From: Clostridia bacterium
GTDB taxonomy: Bacteria; Bacillota; Clostridia; Oscillospirales; Acutalibacteraceae
Length of the DNA: 39,049 bases
Assembly: GCA_017429345.1 (NCBI GenBank)
Contig: JAFRPB010000127.1
Span: forward strand, 1 to 39,049
Reading direction: 5' to 3'
The notes beneath the pieces are model-generated. The model made no database searches. It saw only the letters and a list, made by a program, of their open reading frames with translations, and was not told the DNA's origin. The number at the start of each line of letters is the position of its first letter. Within the stretch, counting starts at the first letter, position 1. The translations under genes and the position numbers were made by a program. This document shows positions 1 to 8,406 of this stretch, one piece after another.

Positions 1-843
1 CAGGCGAAGCTTCTCAAAAACGATCCGGTGCGTTTCCGCAGGTTTTCGGTCCCCGCAAAGACCGTGTTCGGAGAAGCGTATCGGGCGATCGTGAATTTTT
101 TTATTCAGAGAGACCTGCCCGTCATGATCATTCTTTTGGTCATTATCGGTATTCCCGCGCTGATCGTCAAGTTCAGCAATCATAATTCCGGCATGATTAT
201 TCTGCTGCTGATCGGTATGTGCATGATGTTTTCCGGAAATGTGAAGTTCCGTTATTTCGGCGTCGTTCTGACCGTCGCGGCGGTCGTTCTGATCGCGGGG
301 TTCGCGATTTACAAAAGCTCGCCGGAGTTCTTCAGCAAGTACCTCGATTCCAAAGGGCGCATTACCGCATGGCTTTCTCACGACTATACCAGTCATGAGC
401 AGAATCGCTGGCAGGTCAACAACGGCCTTTACGCGATCGGCTCGGGAGGCTTTTTCGGCGTCGGCTTCAATAAATCCGTGCAGAAGTATTATTATGTTCC
501 CGAACCGCAGAACGATATGATTTTTTCCATTCTCTGCGAAGAATTCGGGTTTTTCGGCGCGTTTCTCGTGCTGTTCGCCTTTGCGCTGTATCTGTGCCTG
601 TGCGCGAATATCGCGAGAAAATCAAGGTCGAAATTTCAGAAGTTTATCGTCTACGGGATCATGGCGCATATCGGTCTTCAGGTTTCCATGAACGTTGCGG
701 TCGTGACCGAGGTCATGCCGCTGACCGGCGTCGAGCTGCCGTTTTTCAGCTCCGGCGGTTCCGCGCTGTTGGCAAATCTGATCGAGTCGGGTATCGTGCT
801 CGCGGTCTCAAAAAGCAATCCCGCGCCAAGAGCCGCGCGGTGA
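1..843 (+). CDS. ftsW: FtsW/SpoVE-type SEDS glycosyltransferase, C-terminal part (5' truncated)
   Basis: Polytopic membrane enzyme that polymerises lipid II into glycan strands at the septum, working with a class B PBP. The frame is open from base 1 with no stop, so the gene begins upstream; only about 280 C-terminal residues are present. Visible are several hydrophobic helices, the SEDS loop GLYAIGSGGFFGVGF, the PEPQNDMIFSILCEEFGF segment and the end motif TGVELPFFSSGGSAL, all typical of FtsW/SpoVE/RodA. It is followed after 71 bp by murG, and the order ftsW-murG-murA-divIB-ftsZ is that of a Firmicute dcw cluster, which favours FtsW/SpoVE over RodA. A second SEDS gene lies at 30444-31760. 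Confidence 0.93.
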   Translation, partial: QAKLLKNDPVRFRRFSVPAKTVFGEAYRAIVNFFIQRDLPVMIILLVIIGIPALIVKFSNHNSGMIILLLIGMCMMFSGNVKFRYFGVVLTVAAVVLIAGFAIYKSSPEFFSKYLDSKGRITAWLSHDYTSHEQNRWQVNNGLYAIGSGGFFGVGFNKSVQKYYYVPEPQNDMIFSILCEEFGFFGAFLVLFAFALYLCLCANIARKSRSKFQKFIVYGIMAHIGLQVSMNVAVVTEVMPLTGVELPFFSSGGSALLANLIESGIVLAVSKSNPAPRAAR

Positions 844-914
844 TCGCGGGAAAGACGCATATGCGCGTTTGCGCGGCGTTGAACTTGTAAATGACAGATA
901 CGGAAGGTGTTAAA

Positions 915-2030
915 ATGAAATATCTGATCGCGGCCGGAGGTACCGGCGGCCATATCAATCCGGCGATCGCCGTGGCGGAAGAGCTGCGCAGGCGCTGTCC
1001 GGATGCGGAGATCCTTTTTGTGGGAACGAAAAAAAAGATGGAAGCGAAGCTTGTGCCTCAGGCCGGTTTCGATTTCCGCAGCATTGAGATCAGCGGTTTT
1101 CAGCGCAAACTGACGCCGAAAAACATTCTCGTGAATATCAAAACCGCATTTCTTACCCTGAAGGCGACGCGGGAGGCCGGAGAGATCATCCGCTCCTTTT
1201 CGCCGGACGTCGCGATCGGCTTCGGCGGCTACGTCAGCGGGCCAGTGATCCGCGAAGCTCATAAACTCGGCGTGAGAACGGTGATCCACGAGCAGAACGC
1301 ATATCCGGGCATCGCGAACAAAGCGTTGGCGAAACAGGTCGACAGAGTGCTTCTGACCTCGCCGGAGGCGGAAAAATACATGGAGTGCAAAAATGAGCCG
1401 ATCGTAACGGGTCTGCCCGTGCGTGCCGCCGTTCTGAACGCGGACCGCGCGCAGGCGAGAGAAAAGCTCGGCGTCGGCAACAATATCCTCGTGTTCTCCA
1501 CCGGCGGCAGTCTCGGCGCAAAAACGATCAACGAGGTCATGACGCGCATTATGATCTCGTATAAGGATACGCCCGGGATCCGGTTTATTCACGGCTTCGG
1601 CAAATACGGGGCGTGGGTCCCCGAAAAGCTTGCCGCGGCGGGGATCGAAGCGGGCAATGAAAGATTCGACGTGCGGGAATATATTTACAATATGGACGAT
1701 TGCCTCGCCGCGGCTGACGTGGTGATCTCCCGCGCGGGGGCTTCCTCCGTCGCCGAGATCGAAGCGCTCGGCAAGGCGTCGATCCTGATCCCTTCGCCGA
1801 ACGTCGCGGAAAATCATCAGTATCATAATGCGATGGCTCTCGTGAACGGCGGAGCAGCGCTGATCGTGGAAGAAAAAGAACTCGCGCAGAACCCCGACGC
1901 CGTAAAGGATGCGCTGGAGGATCTGCTTTCCGACCCGCAGAGAGTGATCTCTGTCGGGAAAAATGCGAAAAAGATGGCGTTCACAGACGCGAAAAGCAGA
2001 ATCTGCGACGTTATCATGTCGCTGGCGTAA
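915..2030 (+). CDS. murG: UDP-GlcNAc:lipid I GlcNAc transferase MurG
   Basis: Membrane-associated GT28 glycosyltransferase that converts lipid I to lipid II on the cytoplasmic face. The start at 915 is chosen because GGAAGG sits 7 bases upstream; an in-frame ATG at 891 lacks such a site. The 371-residue product has the N-terminal glycine-rich loop GGTGGHINPA (residues 8-17), the HEQNAYPG segment of the acceptor domain, STGGSLGAKTINE at the second-domain G-loop, and the donor-sugar region ISRAGASSVAEIEALGKASI with PSPNVAENHQYHNA. Length and motifs match the family. It is probably co-transcribed with ftsW, and murA follows after a 131-140 bp gap. Confidence 0.96.
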   Translation: MKYLIAAGGTGGHINPAIAVAEELRRRCPDAEILFVGTKKKMEAKLVPQAGFDFRSIEISGFQRKLTPKNILVNIKTAFLTLKATREAGEIIRSFSPDVAIGFGGYVSGPVIREAHKLGVRTVIHEQNAYPGIANKALAKQVDRVLLTSPEAEKYMECKNEPIVTGLPVRAAVLNADRAQAREKLGVGNNILVFSTGGSLGAKTINEVMTRIMISYKDTPGIRFIHGFGKYGAWVPEKLAAAGIEAGNERFDVREYIYNMDDCLAAADVVISRAGASSVAEIEALGKASILIPSPNVAENHQYHNAMALVNGGAALIVEEKELAQNPDAVKDALEDLLSDPQRVISVGKNAKKMAFTDAKSRICDVIMSLA

Positions 2031-2170
2031 CAGCGTAGAATCGCCCGAATTTCGGATTTTATACGTAAAATCAACAAAAACAAGAACAAAACACGCTCTT
2101 TTACATAAAATGGAGCGTAAAAGCCGCGGCGGCGTTATTTCCGGCGGCGAATCAGAAGAGGGTGTTTTTG

Positions 2171-3427
2171 TTGAGCGGCAAGATCGAGATCGAGGGCGGA
2201 ATTCCCCTGCGGGGGCAGGTACGGATTCGCGGCGCCAAAAACAGCGCGCTGCCGATCCTTGCGGCGACGGTGATGACCGAAGGGGCGTCGCGCATCGGCA
2301 GCTGTCCGGCGCTTTCCGACGTGCGGGCGAGTATGGAGATCCTGAAGTATCTGGGATGCGTCGTGAGCTTCCGCGACGGCGTTGTATACGCGGACAGCAC
2401 GGAACTCTACGGCGCGCCGATCCCCGAGACGCTGATGCGGGAAATGCGATCGTCCATCATTTTTCTCGGCGCGATCCTCGCAAGATTCGGCGAGGCGAGG
2501 CTCAGCCTGCCGGGCGGCTGCGATATCGGGCTTCGGCCGATCGATCTGCACCTTGCCGCTCTCAGGGAAATGGGGGCGCGGATCGAGGAGCGGGGCGGCA
2601 TCATCCGGTGCTATTGCCCGCAGGGACTGCGCGGCGCAGATATTTCGCTTGCATTCCCCTCGGTCGGCGCGACGGAAAACATAATGCTCGCCGCCTGCGC
2701 GGCGCGGGGAACGACCAGAATTTTCAACGCGGCGCGCGAACCCGAGATCGAGGATCTTGCCGCGTTTCTGAATCATGCCGGGGCGCGCATCGGCGGCGCG
2801 GGCAGCGCGGAGATCGTGATCGCGGGCGGCGCGGAGCTTCACGGGTGTGAGCATACGGTGATCCCGGACAGGATCGCGGCCGGATCGTATCTTGCGGCTG
2901 CGGCGATCACCGGCGGCAGCGTAAGCGTTGTCGGCGCGCGGGCGGAGCATCTGCGCACGGTATTGCCGGTGTTCCGGTCGGCGGGCTGCGAGGTGACGGA
3001 GACGCCCGAAGGGATCCGCCTTGACGCACCGCCGCGCCTTGATGCGGTGAACTATATCCGTACAATGCCCTACCCGGGGTTTCCGACCGATCTTCAGGCG
3101 CCGCTGAGCGCGTGTATGTGCGTCGCGCGCGGGACCGGCATCGTGCGGGAGACGATTTTCGAAAATCGGTATAAGCATGTGCCGGGGCTTCTCAGGCTCG
3201 GCGCAGATATCCGGCTGGAGGGCGGCTGCGCGGTCATCCGCGGCGTCCGGAAGCTGACGGGCGCGGATGTGGAAGCCGCGGATCTTCGCGGCGGGTTTGC
3301 GCTGATCCTCGCGGGATTGGCGGCGGAAGGAAAAACAACGGTATCCGGCGCGGAACATATTGACCGGGGATATGAAAACGTCTGCGGTACGCTGTGTTCT
3401 CTCGGCGCGCGCGTTCGCGCGTGCTGA
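2171..3427 (+). CDS. murA: UDP-N-acetylglucosamine 1-carboxyvinyltransferase
   Basis: First committed step of peptidoglycan synthesis: transfers enolpyruvate from PEP to UDP-GlcNAc in the cytoplasm. The likely start is TTG at 2171, with AGAGG about 8 bases upstream; GTG at 2162 is also in frame but overlaps that site. The 418-residue product has RGAKNSALPILAA near the N-terminus (Lys23/Asn24) and the active-site loop LPGGCDIGLRPIDLH, whose Cys117 corresponds to the PEP/fosfomycin-reactive Cys115 of E. coli MurA, so it should be fosfomycin-sensitive by this criterion. C-terminal FPTDLQAP and GFALILAGLAAEG segments are present. The ftsQ-like gene follows after 58 bp. Confidence 0.95.
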   Translation: MSGKIEIEGGIPLRGQVRIRGAKNSALPILAATVMTEGASRIGSCPALSDVRASMEILKYLGCVVSFRDGVVYADSTELYGAPIPETLMREMRSSIIFLGAILARFGEARLSLPGGCDIGLRPIDLHLAALREMGARIEERGGIIRCYCPQGLRGADISLAFPSVGATENIMLAACAARGTTRIFNAAREPEIEDLAAFLNHAGARIGGAGSAEIVIAGGAELHGCEHTVIPDRIAAGSYLAAAAITGGSVSVVGARAEHLRTVLPVFRSAGCEVTETPEGIRLDAPPRLDAVNYIRTMPYPGFPTDLQAPLSACMCVARGTGIVRETIFENRYKHVPGLLRLGADIRLEGGCAVIRGVRKLTGADVEAADLRGGFALILAGLAAEGKTTVSGAEHIDRGYENVCGTLCSLGARVRAC

Positions 3428-3485
3428 GATCGTATCGGCTGCCGCGGAAAGAGGAATTTTTCAGGAAGACGGGGGGATCTCGGAA

Positions 3486-4352
3486 ATGCCGAATGACATG
3501 AGCACACCGAACGAGCGGATCAGAAGAAACTATGAGCGGACGCGGCTGTCAAAGCATAAAATGATGCTTACCGCCGTTGCGGGCGCGGTTGTGATCATCG
3601 CGCTGCTCCTGCTTCTTCTGGCGTCCGTCGCGTTTCGCATAGAAAACATCAGCATCGAGGGCGACTGCGTATATACGGTCGATGTGCTCAGCAACGCGGG
3701 TGAATTCGGTATCGGCAATCCGCTGTGCTTTGTCAACGGAAAGAAAGTCGCGCGGAATATTGTTCGGAATCTCGCGTATGTGGAATCGGTGAAAGTGCGG
3801 AAAAAGCTGCCGAATACGCTTGTGCTGGATATCAAAAGCGCGTACGACAGTTTTGCGGTCGATCTGGGCTCCGCCGGGTATGTAGTGTTCAGCGCCGGCG
3901 GAAAGATCGTTTCCGGCGGGCGGCTGTCGCTGCCGGAGGGATGCGCCGAGGTCGTCGGATTGAGTAATATCAATACGCAGCAGGGCCAGCAGATCTGTGA
4001 AAAGGGCAATGAGACTTTCAGACTGTTCTCCGATTTTATCAGCGCGTGCGCCGAACAGGGCCTGATCGATTTCACAAAAATCGATATCAGCGATCCGTAT
4101 AATATCACCGCTGTATATAAGAACAGGGTCCGGATCCTGTTCGGCGGGATCGCCAAGATATCCCTGAAGGCGGCGGGCGCGATGGAGATCATCACCCGCG
4201 ATTACGAGCTCGATGAAAACCAGTATGCGGAGATCAATATTTCCGATCCGGAACGCGCTTACGGCAAAAACGTGACCCGGCCGGGAGAACAGAACGCGCT
4301 GCCCGACGCGGCGGAAACGACCGACGATTCGGTCCTCAGCGCCGAAGGATGA
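3486..4352 (+). CDS. ftsQ: Cell division protein FtsQ/DivIB
   Basis: Bitopic divisome protein of the FtsQ/DivIB family that bridges early and late division proteins. I start at ATG 3486, ten bases after a G-rich run; the frame extends further upstream into the murA end without a better site, and ATG 3498 is an alternative. The 288-residue product has a short basic cytoplasmic tail, one transmembrane helix (about residues 27-50), then a POTRA domain (about 51-120) starting IENISIEGD and containing YVESVKVRKKLPNTLVLDI. A beta domain and an acidic Thr/Ala-rich tail follow. Its place between murA and ftsZ fits DivIB. Confidence 0.88.
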   Translation: MPNDMSTPNERIRRNYERTRLSKHKMMLTAVAGAVVIIALLLLLLASVAFRIENISIEGDCVYTVDVLSNAGEFGIGNPLCFVNGKKVARNIVRNLAYVESVKVRKKLPNTLVLDIKSAYDSFAVDLGSAGYVVFSAGGKIVSGGRLSLPEGCAEVVGLSNINTQQGQQICEKGNETFRLFSDFISACAEQGLIDFTKIDISDPYNITAVYKNRVRILFGGIAKISLKAAGAMEIITRDYELDENQYAEINISDPERAYGKNVTRPGEQNALPDAAETTDDSVLSAEG

Positions 4353-4401
4353 TTCCGTGTGAAAAAAATTGCCGGGAGACAAGAAAAATTGTTTCGGACT
4401 A

Positions 4402-4430
4402 TTGAAATTTTAAAATAATAATGTTATTAT
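4402..4430 (+). promoter_or_regulatory. Promoter of ftsZ
   Basis: TTGAAA (4402-4407), a 17-base spacer and TATTAT (4425-4430), in the AT-rich gap between ftsQ and ftsZ. It would give a 5' leader of about 70 bases ending in GGAGG (4496-4500) before the ATG at 4508. It suggests ftsZ can be expressed apart from the upstream wall genes. Confidence 0.75.
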
Positions 4431-4507
4431 AAATAAAATGTTAATTAATCTGTGGGATTGAATACACGAAGAGAAAATAATTTTATCAGAAAGTCGGAGG
4501 ATGTATC

Positions 4508-5602
4508 ATGGCGTTTGAGATTTCGAATGAATTTGACGAAGTTACCCAGATCAAGGTTATCGGTGTCGGCGGCGGCGGCGGAAACGCGATCAACCGCATG
4601 GTCGACGCGGGGATTCAGGGCGTTGATTATATTTCCGTGAATACGGATAAACACGTGCTGACCAAGTCCAAGGCCACACAGAAGATCCAGATCGGTGAAA
4701 AGGTCACCGGCGGCAAGGGCGCGGGCGCGAAGCCCGATATCGGCAAAAAAGCCGCAGAAGAGAGCGAGGACGCGATCGCAGCCGCTCTGAAGGGGACCGA
4801 TATGGTCTTTATTACCGCGGGCATGGGCGGCGGCACCGGTACCGGCGCGGCTCCCGTGATCGCGCAGATGGCGAAGGATTCGGGGATCCTGACGGTGGGT
4901 ATCGTTACAAAGCCCTTCGCTTTTGAAGGCAAGCACCGTATGGATCAGGCGATCGAGGGCATCAACGAGCTCGCGCAGCACGTCGACAGCCTGATCGTGA
5001 TTCCCAACGAAAGACTGAAACAGGTCACCGATCAGAAGATCACCTTTACCAATGCTTTTGAAGTCGCCGACGATATTCTCCGTCAGGGCGTCAGCAGCAT
5101 TACCGATCTGATCAAGGTTCCCGGTCTTATCAACCTTGACTTTGCGGATATCACTTCCGTGATGAAAGACGCAGGTCACGCGCATATGGGCGTCGGCAAG
5201 GCGTCCGGCAAAGAGCGCGCGGAGCTCGCTGCGAAGGCGGCGATCTCGAGCCCGCTGCTTGAGACCACGATCGAGGGCTCCATGGGCGTGATCATCAACA
5301 TCACCGCTTCGCCCGACGTTACTCTTGACGAGGTCGACATCGCTTCCACGCTTGTTCACGAGCAGGCGGCGACCGACGCGAACATCATCTTCGGCGTTGC
5401 GATCGATCCCGAGCTTGACGATGAGATCAACCTGACGGTGATCGCGACCGGCTTCGGCAATAATGAAAACAAGATCAAGGCGAAGGTCGCGGAAGCTCCC
5501 TCTGTAATCGCGGAGCCCGCGCAGCAGCCGCAGATGGGTTTGGGCAGCGACGATGAAGAGCTGAAGGCGATCTTCGATATGTTCAACAGCTCGAGAAAAT
5601 AA
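4508..5602 (+). CDS. ftsZ: Cell division GTPase FtsZ
   Basis: Tubulin-like GTPase that forms the cytokinetic Z ring. GGAGG lies 7 bases before the start. The 364-residue product has the N-terminal GVGGGGGNAINRM loop, the tubulin signature GGGTGTG at 107-113, and the T7 synergy loop NLDFAD at 209-214 that completes the GTPase site of the next subunit. After the globular core (to about 325) comes a short linker of some 25 residues, then an acidic end DDEELKAIFDMFNSSRK. The usual C-terminal peptide (DIPxFLR-like) that binds FtsA/SepF/ZipA is not recognisable. The gene has its own promoter (4402-4430) and terminator (5661-5705). Confidence 0.97.
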   Translation: MAFEISNEFDEVTQIKVIGVGGGGGNAINRMVDAGIQGVDYISVNTDKHVLTKSKATQKIQIGEKVTGGKGAGAKPDIGKKAAEESEDAIAAALKGTDMVFITAGMGGGTGTGAAPVIAQMAKDSGILTVGIVTKPFAFEGKHRMDQAIEGINELAQHVDSLIVIPNERLKQVTDQKITFTNAFEVADDILRQGVSSITDLIKVPGLINLDFADITSVMKDAGHAHMGVGKASGKERAELAAKAAISSPLLETTIEGSMGVIINITASPDVTLDEVDIASTLVHEQAATDANIIFGVAIDPELDDEINLTVIATGFGNNENKIKAKVAEAPSVIAEPAQQPQMGLGSDDEELKAIFDMFNSSRK

Positions 5603-5660
5603 TCGTTTCCGATCTCAGTCGCAGCTCCGCCGCGGAAGAAGCGGCGTGAGAGGCGTGATA

Positions 5661-5705
5661 ACAAGACTGTGCATGATCCCGTGCGCGGTCTTGTTTCTTT
5701 TCCGG
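5661..5705 (+). terminator. Rho-independent terminator after ftsZ
   Basis: ACAAGAC (5661-5667) pairs perfectly with GTCTTGT (5688-5694). The stem continues inward through GTGCA/TGCGC with wobble pairs around a short loop, and a T-rich run TTTCTTTTC follows. It lies 58 bases after the ftsZ stop. Confidence 0.75.
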
Positions 5706-5814
5706 CGTCTGCGGAACGCGTCCCGGGATCGGCTCCCGCGGGGAAAAGCCGCGTCGGAACGGCCAGGTAATAGCTTTCCCGACGAAATCATATTAAAAAA
5801 AATAAGAGAAGCAC

Positions 5815-5843
5815 TTGACAAAGTCATATTTATTAAATAATAT
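5815..5843 (+). promoter_or_regulatory. Promoter of the acyl carrier protein gene
   Basis: Perfect TTGACA (5815-5820), 17-base spacer, and TAATAT (5838-5843). A leader of roughly 75 bases follows, ending in AAAGGAG before ATG 5927. Confidence 0.8.
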
Positions 5844-5926
5844 CATAATATATCAAAGCGGCGTCGCGGAAAACGGGGCGGGGCCGCGCTGTATCGCAGC
5901 AAAGACGAATGAAAGGAGAAGCTGTT

Positions 5927-6148
5927 ATGGTATTTGAGAAAATCAGGGAGATCATCTGTACGACGTTTGAGATCCCGGAAGAGGAAATCACGATGGATAT
6001 CACGCTCGAGGAAGCGGATATCGACAGCATCGACGCGGTTGAACTCGCGATGAATGTGGAAAAAGAGTTCGGCATCGAGATCCCGGACGAGGCGCTGGAA
6101 AAAATGAAATCCGTCGCCGACCTTGTCCGTTTTGTCGAAAACTGCTGA
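5927..6148 (+). CDS. acpP: Acyl carrier protein
   Basis: Small acidic carrier that holds acyl chains on a 4'-phosphopantetheine arm. The start at ATG 5927 is set by AAAGGAG about 9 bases upstream; an in-frame ATG at 5909 precedes that site and is not used. The 73-residue product is a four-helix ACP with the modification motif ADIDSIDAVEL, Ser34 being the attachment site, and helix-3 sequence EFGIEIPDEALEKM. No other fatty-acid gene is nearby: the next gene is a HAD phosphatase 21 bp downstream. It may therefore be an accessory ACP rather than the main fab-operon copy, so the symbol is provisional. Confidence 0.9.
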   Translation: MVFEKIREIICTTFEIPEEEITMDITLEEADIDSIDAVELAMNVEKEFGIEIPDEALEKMKSVADLVRFVENC

Positions 6149-6169
6149 TCGATCGTCGCAGGAAAACAT

Positions 6170-6796
6170 ATGAAGAAAAAAACATTGGTTTTCGACATGG
6201 GCAACGTGCTGATCACGTTCGATACCCATGCGATCCTGGCCGGACGCGGATTGGATCGGGAAGAGATCGACATTTTCACGGAAACGGTATTCCGTTCGCC
6301 CGAATGGCGGGAATATGACCGCGGCACGGTGGAAAAAAGCGCGTTTCTGCGCCCGATCGGGCTCCTTCCGCCGAAGCTCGCAGCGCTGGCAAAGGATATG
6401 ATCCTCGATCATGTTTTCGGCGAGGTCTATATGCCGCCGTTCCCCGCGACGCAGGAGCTTGTCCGCAGAGCGAAGCTGGCGGGCTATCCGCTCTATCTTC
6501 TGTCGAACGCCGGACAGGATTTTTATGTTTATAAGAAAAAAATACCCGCGCTGGACTCGTTCGACGGTCTGTTTATTTCATCCGACTGGAAGCTCCTGAA
6601 GCCGGATCGCGAGATATATCTCGCTTTTCTTGAAAAATTTTCACTCTGCGCGCAGGATTGCCTGTTTATCGACGATATGCAGGTCAATATCGACGGCGCG
6701 AAGGCTGTCGGGATGGACGGCGTTTGTTTTAACGCCGCAAGGGACCCGATCGAAAAGCTGTATTCCGATCTTGCGGAAAAGGGGATCGTGATCTGA
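6170..6796 (+). CDS. HAD superfamily hydrolase (subfamily IA, YihX-like)
   Basis: Probable cytoplasmic phosphatase of 208 residues. Motif I is VFDMGNVL with nucleophile Asp9; the DxGNV form in place of DxDGT is typical of YihX-like HAD-IA enzymes. Motif II is LYLLSNAG (Ser), motif III is the Lys in SSDWKLLKPD, and motif IV is CLFIDDMQVNIDGAKAVGM. An alpha-helical cap lies between motifs I and II. It follows the ACP gene by 21 bp and is probably co-transcribed with it. The substrate cannot be read from sequence; sugar phosphates are the usual choice in this branch. It converges with spoIIR, the two stops being 11 bp apart. Confidence 0.85.
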   Translation: MKKKTLVFDMGNVLITFDTHAILAGRGLDREEIDIFTETVFRSPEWREYDRGTVEKSAFLRPIGLLPPKLAALAKDMILDHVFGEVYMPPFPATQELVRRAKLAGYPLYLLSNAGQDFYVYKKKIPALDSFDGLFISSDWKLLKPDREIYLAFLEKFSLCAQDCLFIDDMQVNIDGAKAVGMDGVCFNAARDPIEKLYSDLAEKGIVI

Positions 6797-6807
6797 CTTC
6801 CCCCGGG

Positions 6808-7443
6808 TCATTCGCCGGCAAAGGCTTTCCGCAGCCCGGAGATCAGTTTTTCGCAAAGCTCCGCGGTCTTGAAACGAATGTCGTATTTCGCGGACCTGCG
6901 CAGCAGCGCTCTGTCGGCCTCCGATAAAAGCGATTCCGCGTCCGCTTCCGTCTCGGGGAGACACAGCGGCGGGAACATCACGCACCACCAGTTATGTCCT
7001 TCGCCTTTACCGATCGTTACTTTGACCGCCTGATATACGCCGGGCGGGAGCGCAAGCTCGCCGTATTGCCGTTCGGGAAAATATTCTCTCTTGACTTCGA
7101 CGCGAACGTCGTCGAAGCAGCCGTTCTCGCGAAGCGTCTTTTCGGCAGCGTATTCCAATGCGCAGACGCGGGGCTGAATGCGTTTTTCCGCCTGATCCGC
7201 CGTGACGCTTCCGTTAAAAAGCGCCGCGCCGGCAGAGAGAACGGCGTCGCGCACCGCAAGTTTTAAACGCTGATCCTCTTCGGAATCCGAGGCTGCGATC
7301 ACATGCAGACGAAGAAAATCCGTGCGGATTCTCTTTCGATCGCTCAGAATCCGCGCGGTATCCGCGAACAGTGCCGCGATCAGAAGCAGGGCGGCTGTCA
7401 GCGGAAGGAAACGGTAAAAATGAGATCGGAACGGTTTTTTCAT
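6808..7443 (-). CDS. spoIIR: Stage II sporulation protein R
   Basis: Forespore-made, secreted signalling protein that triggers the SpoIIGA protease and so sigma-E activation in the mother cell. The start is ATG at 7443, 8 bases after GAAGGAG on the minus strand. The 211-residue product has an N-terminal membrane/signal helix (about 11-27), the family motif LRLHVIAASDSEEDQRLKL (45-63) followed by VRDAVL, and the hallmark GEGHNWWCVMFPPLC at 147-161. A C-terminal helical tail follows. In Bacillus the gene is sigma-F controlled; I could not fit a confident sigma-F promoter upstream. Its presence indicates an endospore-forming lineage. Confidence 0.95.
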   Translation of the reverse strand: MKKPFRSHFYRFLPLTAALLLIAALFADTARILSDRKRIRTDFLRLHVIAASDSEEDQRLKLAVRDAVLSAGAALFNGSVTADQAEKRIQPRVCALEYAAEKTLRENGCFDDVRVEVKREYFPERQYGELALPPGVYQAVKVTIGKGEGHNWWCVMFPPLCLPETEADAESLLSEADRALLRRSAKYDIRFKTAELCEKLISGLRKAFAGE

Positions 7444-7610
7444 GACTGTGGCTCCTTCGTTTTTCATTGTACCTACAGTCTTGTCGGTTGAATGGGGAAT
7501 ATGCAGGAAGATATTAACAATATGTAACTTTTTTGTATATAAATTTTACACAAAAACAAGCGGCATTTTTGTATATACCTACAAAAAAATAAAAAATAAT
7601 ACATTAGAGA

Positions 7611-7639
7611 TTGACTTTGAAACGAATAAATAGTATTCT
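7611..7639 (+). promoter_or_regulatory. Promoter of the IPRTG surface protein gene
   Basis: TTGACT (7611-7616), a 17-base spacer and TATTCT (7634-7639), with AAAGGATG just before the ATG at 7682. The 7444-7681 gap is strongly AT-rich compared with the genes on either side. Confidence 0.7.
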
Positions 7640-7681
7640 TAAGTATATGAATATGAGCGCATCATGAAAGGATGTTATAAT

Positions 7682-8260
7682 ATGAAAAAAATTGTAGCCG
7701 TTCTCGCGGCCCTTGCGCTTGCCCTGACCTGCGTCATCAGTGTTAACGCCATTGATACCGTTCTCGGAAACGGTTCCGGTCAGCTTACCCCGATTTTCGA
7801 CGACTTCGATCCTTCGGCGCTGAACGAAATGATTTCCGGGCTTGATTTCAGCGGCCTGCTGAACGATCTCGGCATGGGCGATATCACCGGCCTGATCGGC
7901 GGCCTTGATCTGACGAACCTGTTGGGTACGCTTGATCTGAGCAAGCTCGGCGATCTGGGTAATATCGGCGATCTGTTCTCAGGGCTGAATCTTGAGGACC
8001 TTCTCGGCAGCATTATCCCGAACAACACCCCGGCGACGACGGCGGCTCCCGATACGACTGCGGCTCCTCCCGCGTCCACTACGGCGGCTCCTCCCGCGTC
8101 GACCACAGCGGCTCCTCCCGCGTCGACGACTGCCGCTCCGACCTCCGCGCCCAACAATAACATTCCGAGAACCGGCGATGCGGGCATCGGCGTTGTTGTC
8201 GCTCTTTCCGTGGCTGCGGGCGCTGCGTTTGTCTTCACTCGCAAAAAACACGAGGCGTAA
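7682..8260 (+). CDS. Secreted Leu/Gly/Asp-repeat protein with IPRTG sorting-like end
   Basis: Function unknown. The start at 7682 has AAAGGATG upstream. The 192-residue product has a signal peptide (cleavage likely after Ala23) and a mature part (about 50-112) of leucine/aspartate/glycine repeats such as ISGLDFSGLLNDLG and LGTLDLSKLGDLG. A Pro/Ala/Thr stalk (115-157) follows with three near-exact APPASTTA units (24-bp DNA repeats, 8062-8133). It ends with IPRTGD (161-166), a hydrophobic helix and a basic tail TRKKHEA. That end has the layout of a sortase signal with Ile for Leu in LPxTG, so wall attachment is inferred. No sortase is in the window. It has its own promoter and terminator. Confidence 0.8.
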   Translation: MKKIVAVLAALALALTCVISVNAIDTVLGNGSGQLTPIFDDFDPSALNEMISGLDFSGLLNDLGMGDITGLIGGLDLTNLLGTLDLSKLGDLGNIGDLFSGLNLEDLLGSIIPNNTPATTAAPDTTAAPPASTTAAPPASTTAAPPASTTAAPTSAPNNNIPRTGDAGIGVVVALSVAAGAAFVFTRKKHEA

Positions 8261-8279
8261 GCTTATCTCATATGATTCC

Positions 8280-8313
8280 AAGAGCAGGGATATTTTCCTG
8301 CTCTTTTCTCTTT
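8280..8313 (+). terminator. Rho-independent terminator
   Basis: AAGAGCAGG (8280-8288) pairs perfectly with CCTGCTCTT (8297-8305) around an 8-base loop. It is followed by TTCTCTTTT and lies 20 bases after the stop of the IPRTG protein gene. Confidence 0.85.
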
Positions 8314-8317
8314 TGTA

Positions 8318-8346
8318 TTGAATCCGTACTGTAATTGATGTATAAT
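8318..8346 (+). promoter_or_regulatory. Promoter of the 8407 membrane-anchored protein gene
   Basis: TTGAAT (8318-8323), a 17-base spacer and a perfect TATAAT (8341-8346), directly after the previous terminator. Confidence 0.8.
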
Positions 8347-8406
8347 ACTATATAATATTGACGTCGTTTTGCATATGCTGCATATGCGAACGGGAAGGTG
8401 ATTACA

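Larger units (their letters stand above)
5603..5926. other. Intergenic region between ftsZ and the ACP gene
   Basis: This 324-bp gap holds the ftsZ terminator (5661-5705), a GC-rich stretch with a possible weak hairpin (CGTCGG around 5751 facing CCGACG around 5780), then an AT-rich stretch with the ACP promoter (5815-5843). Short reading frames across it have no ribosome binding site or recognisable product, and I see no gene in it. Confidence 0.6.

Noticed and set aside
678..1826. Long minus-strand frame opposite ftsW/murG
   Set aside because: Antisense shadow of two confidently identified genes, no start signals.
2135..3358. Long minus-strand frame opposite murA
   Set aside because: Arg/Ala-rich antisense shadow; murA motifs are complete on the plus strand.
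5646..5840. Small gene between ftsZ and the ACP gene
   Set aside because: The frame runs through the terminator hairpin and the ACP promoter, has Arg-rich random composition and no ribosome site.
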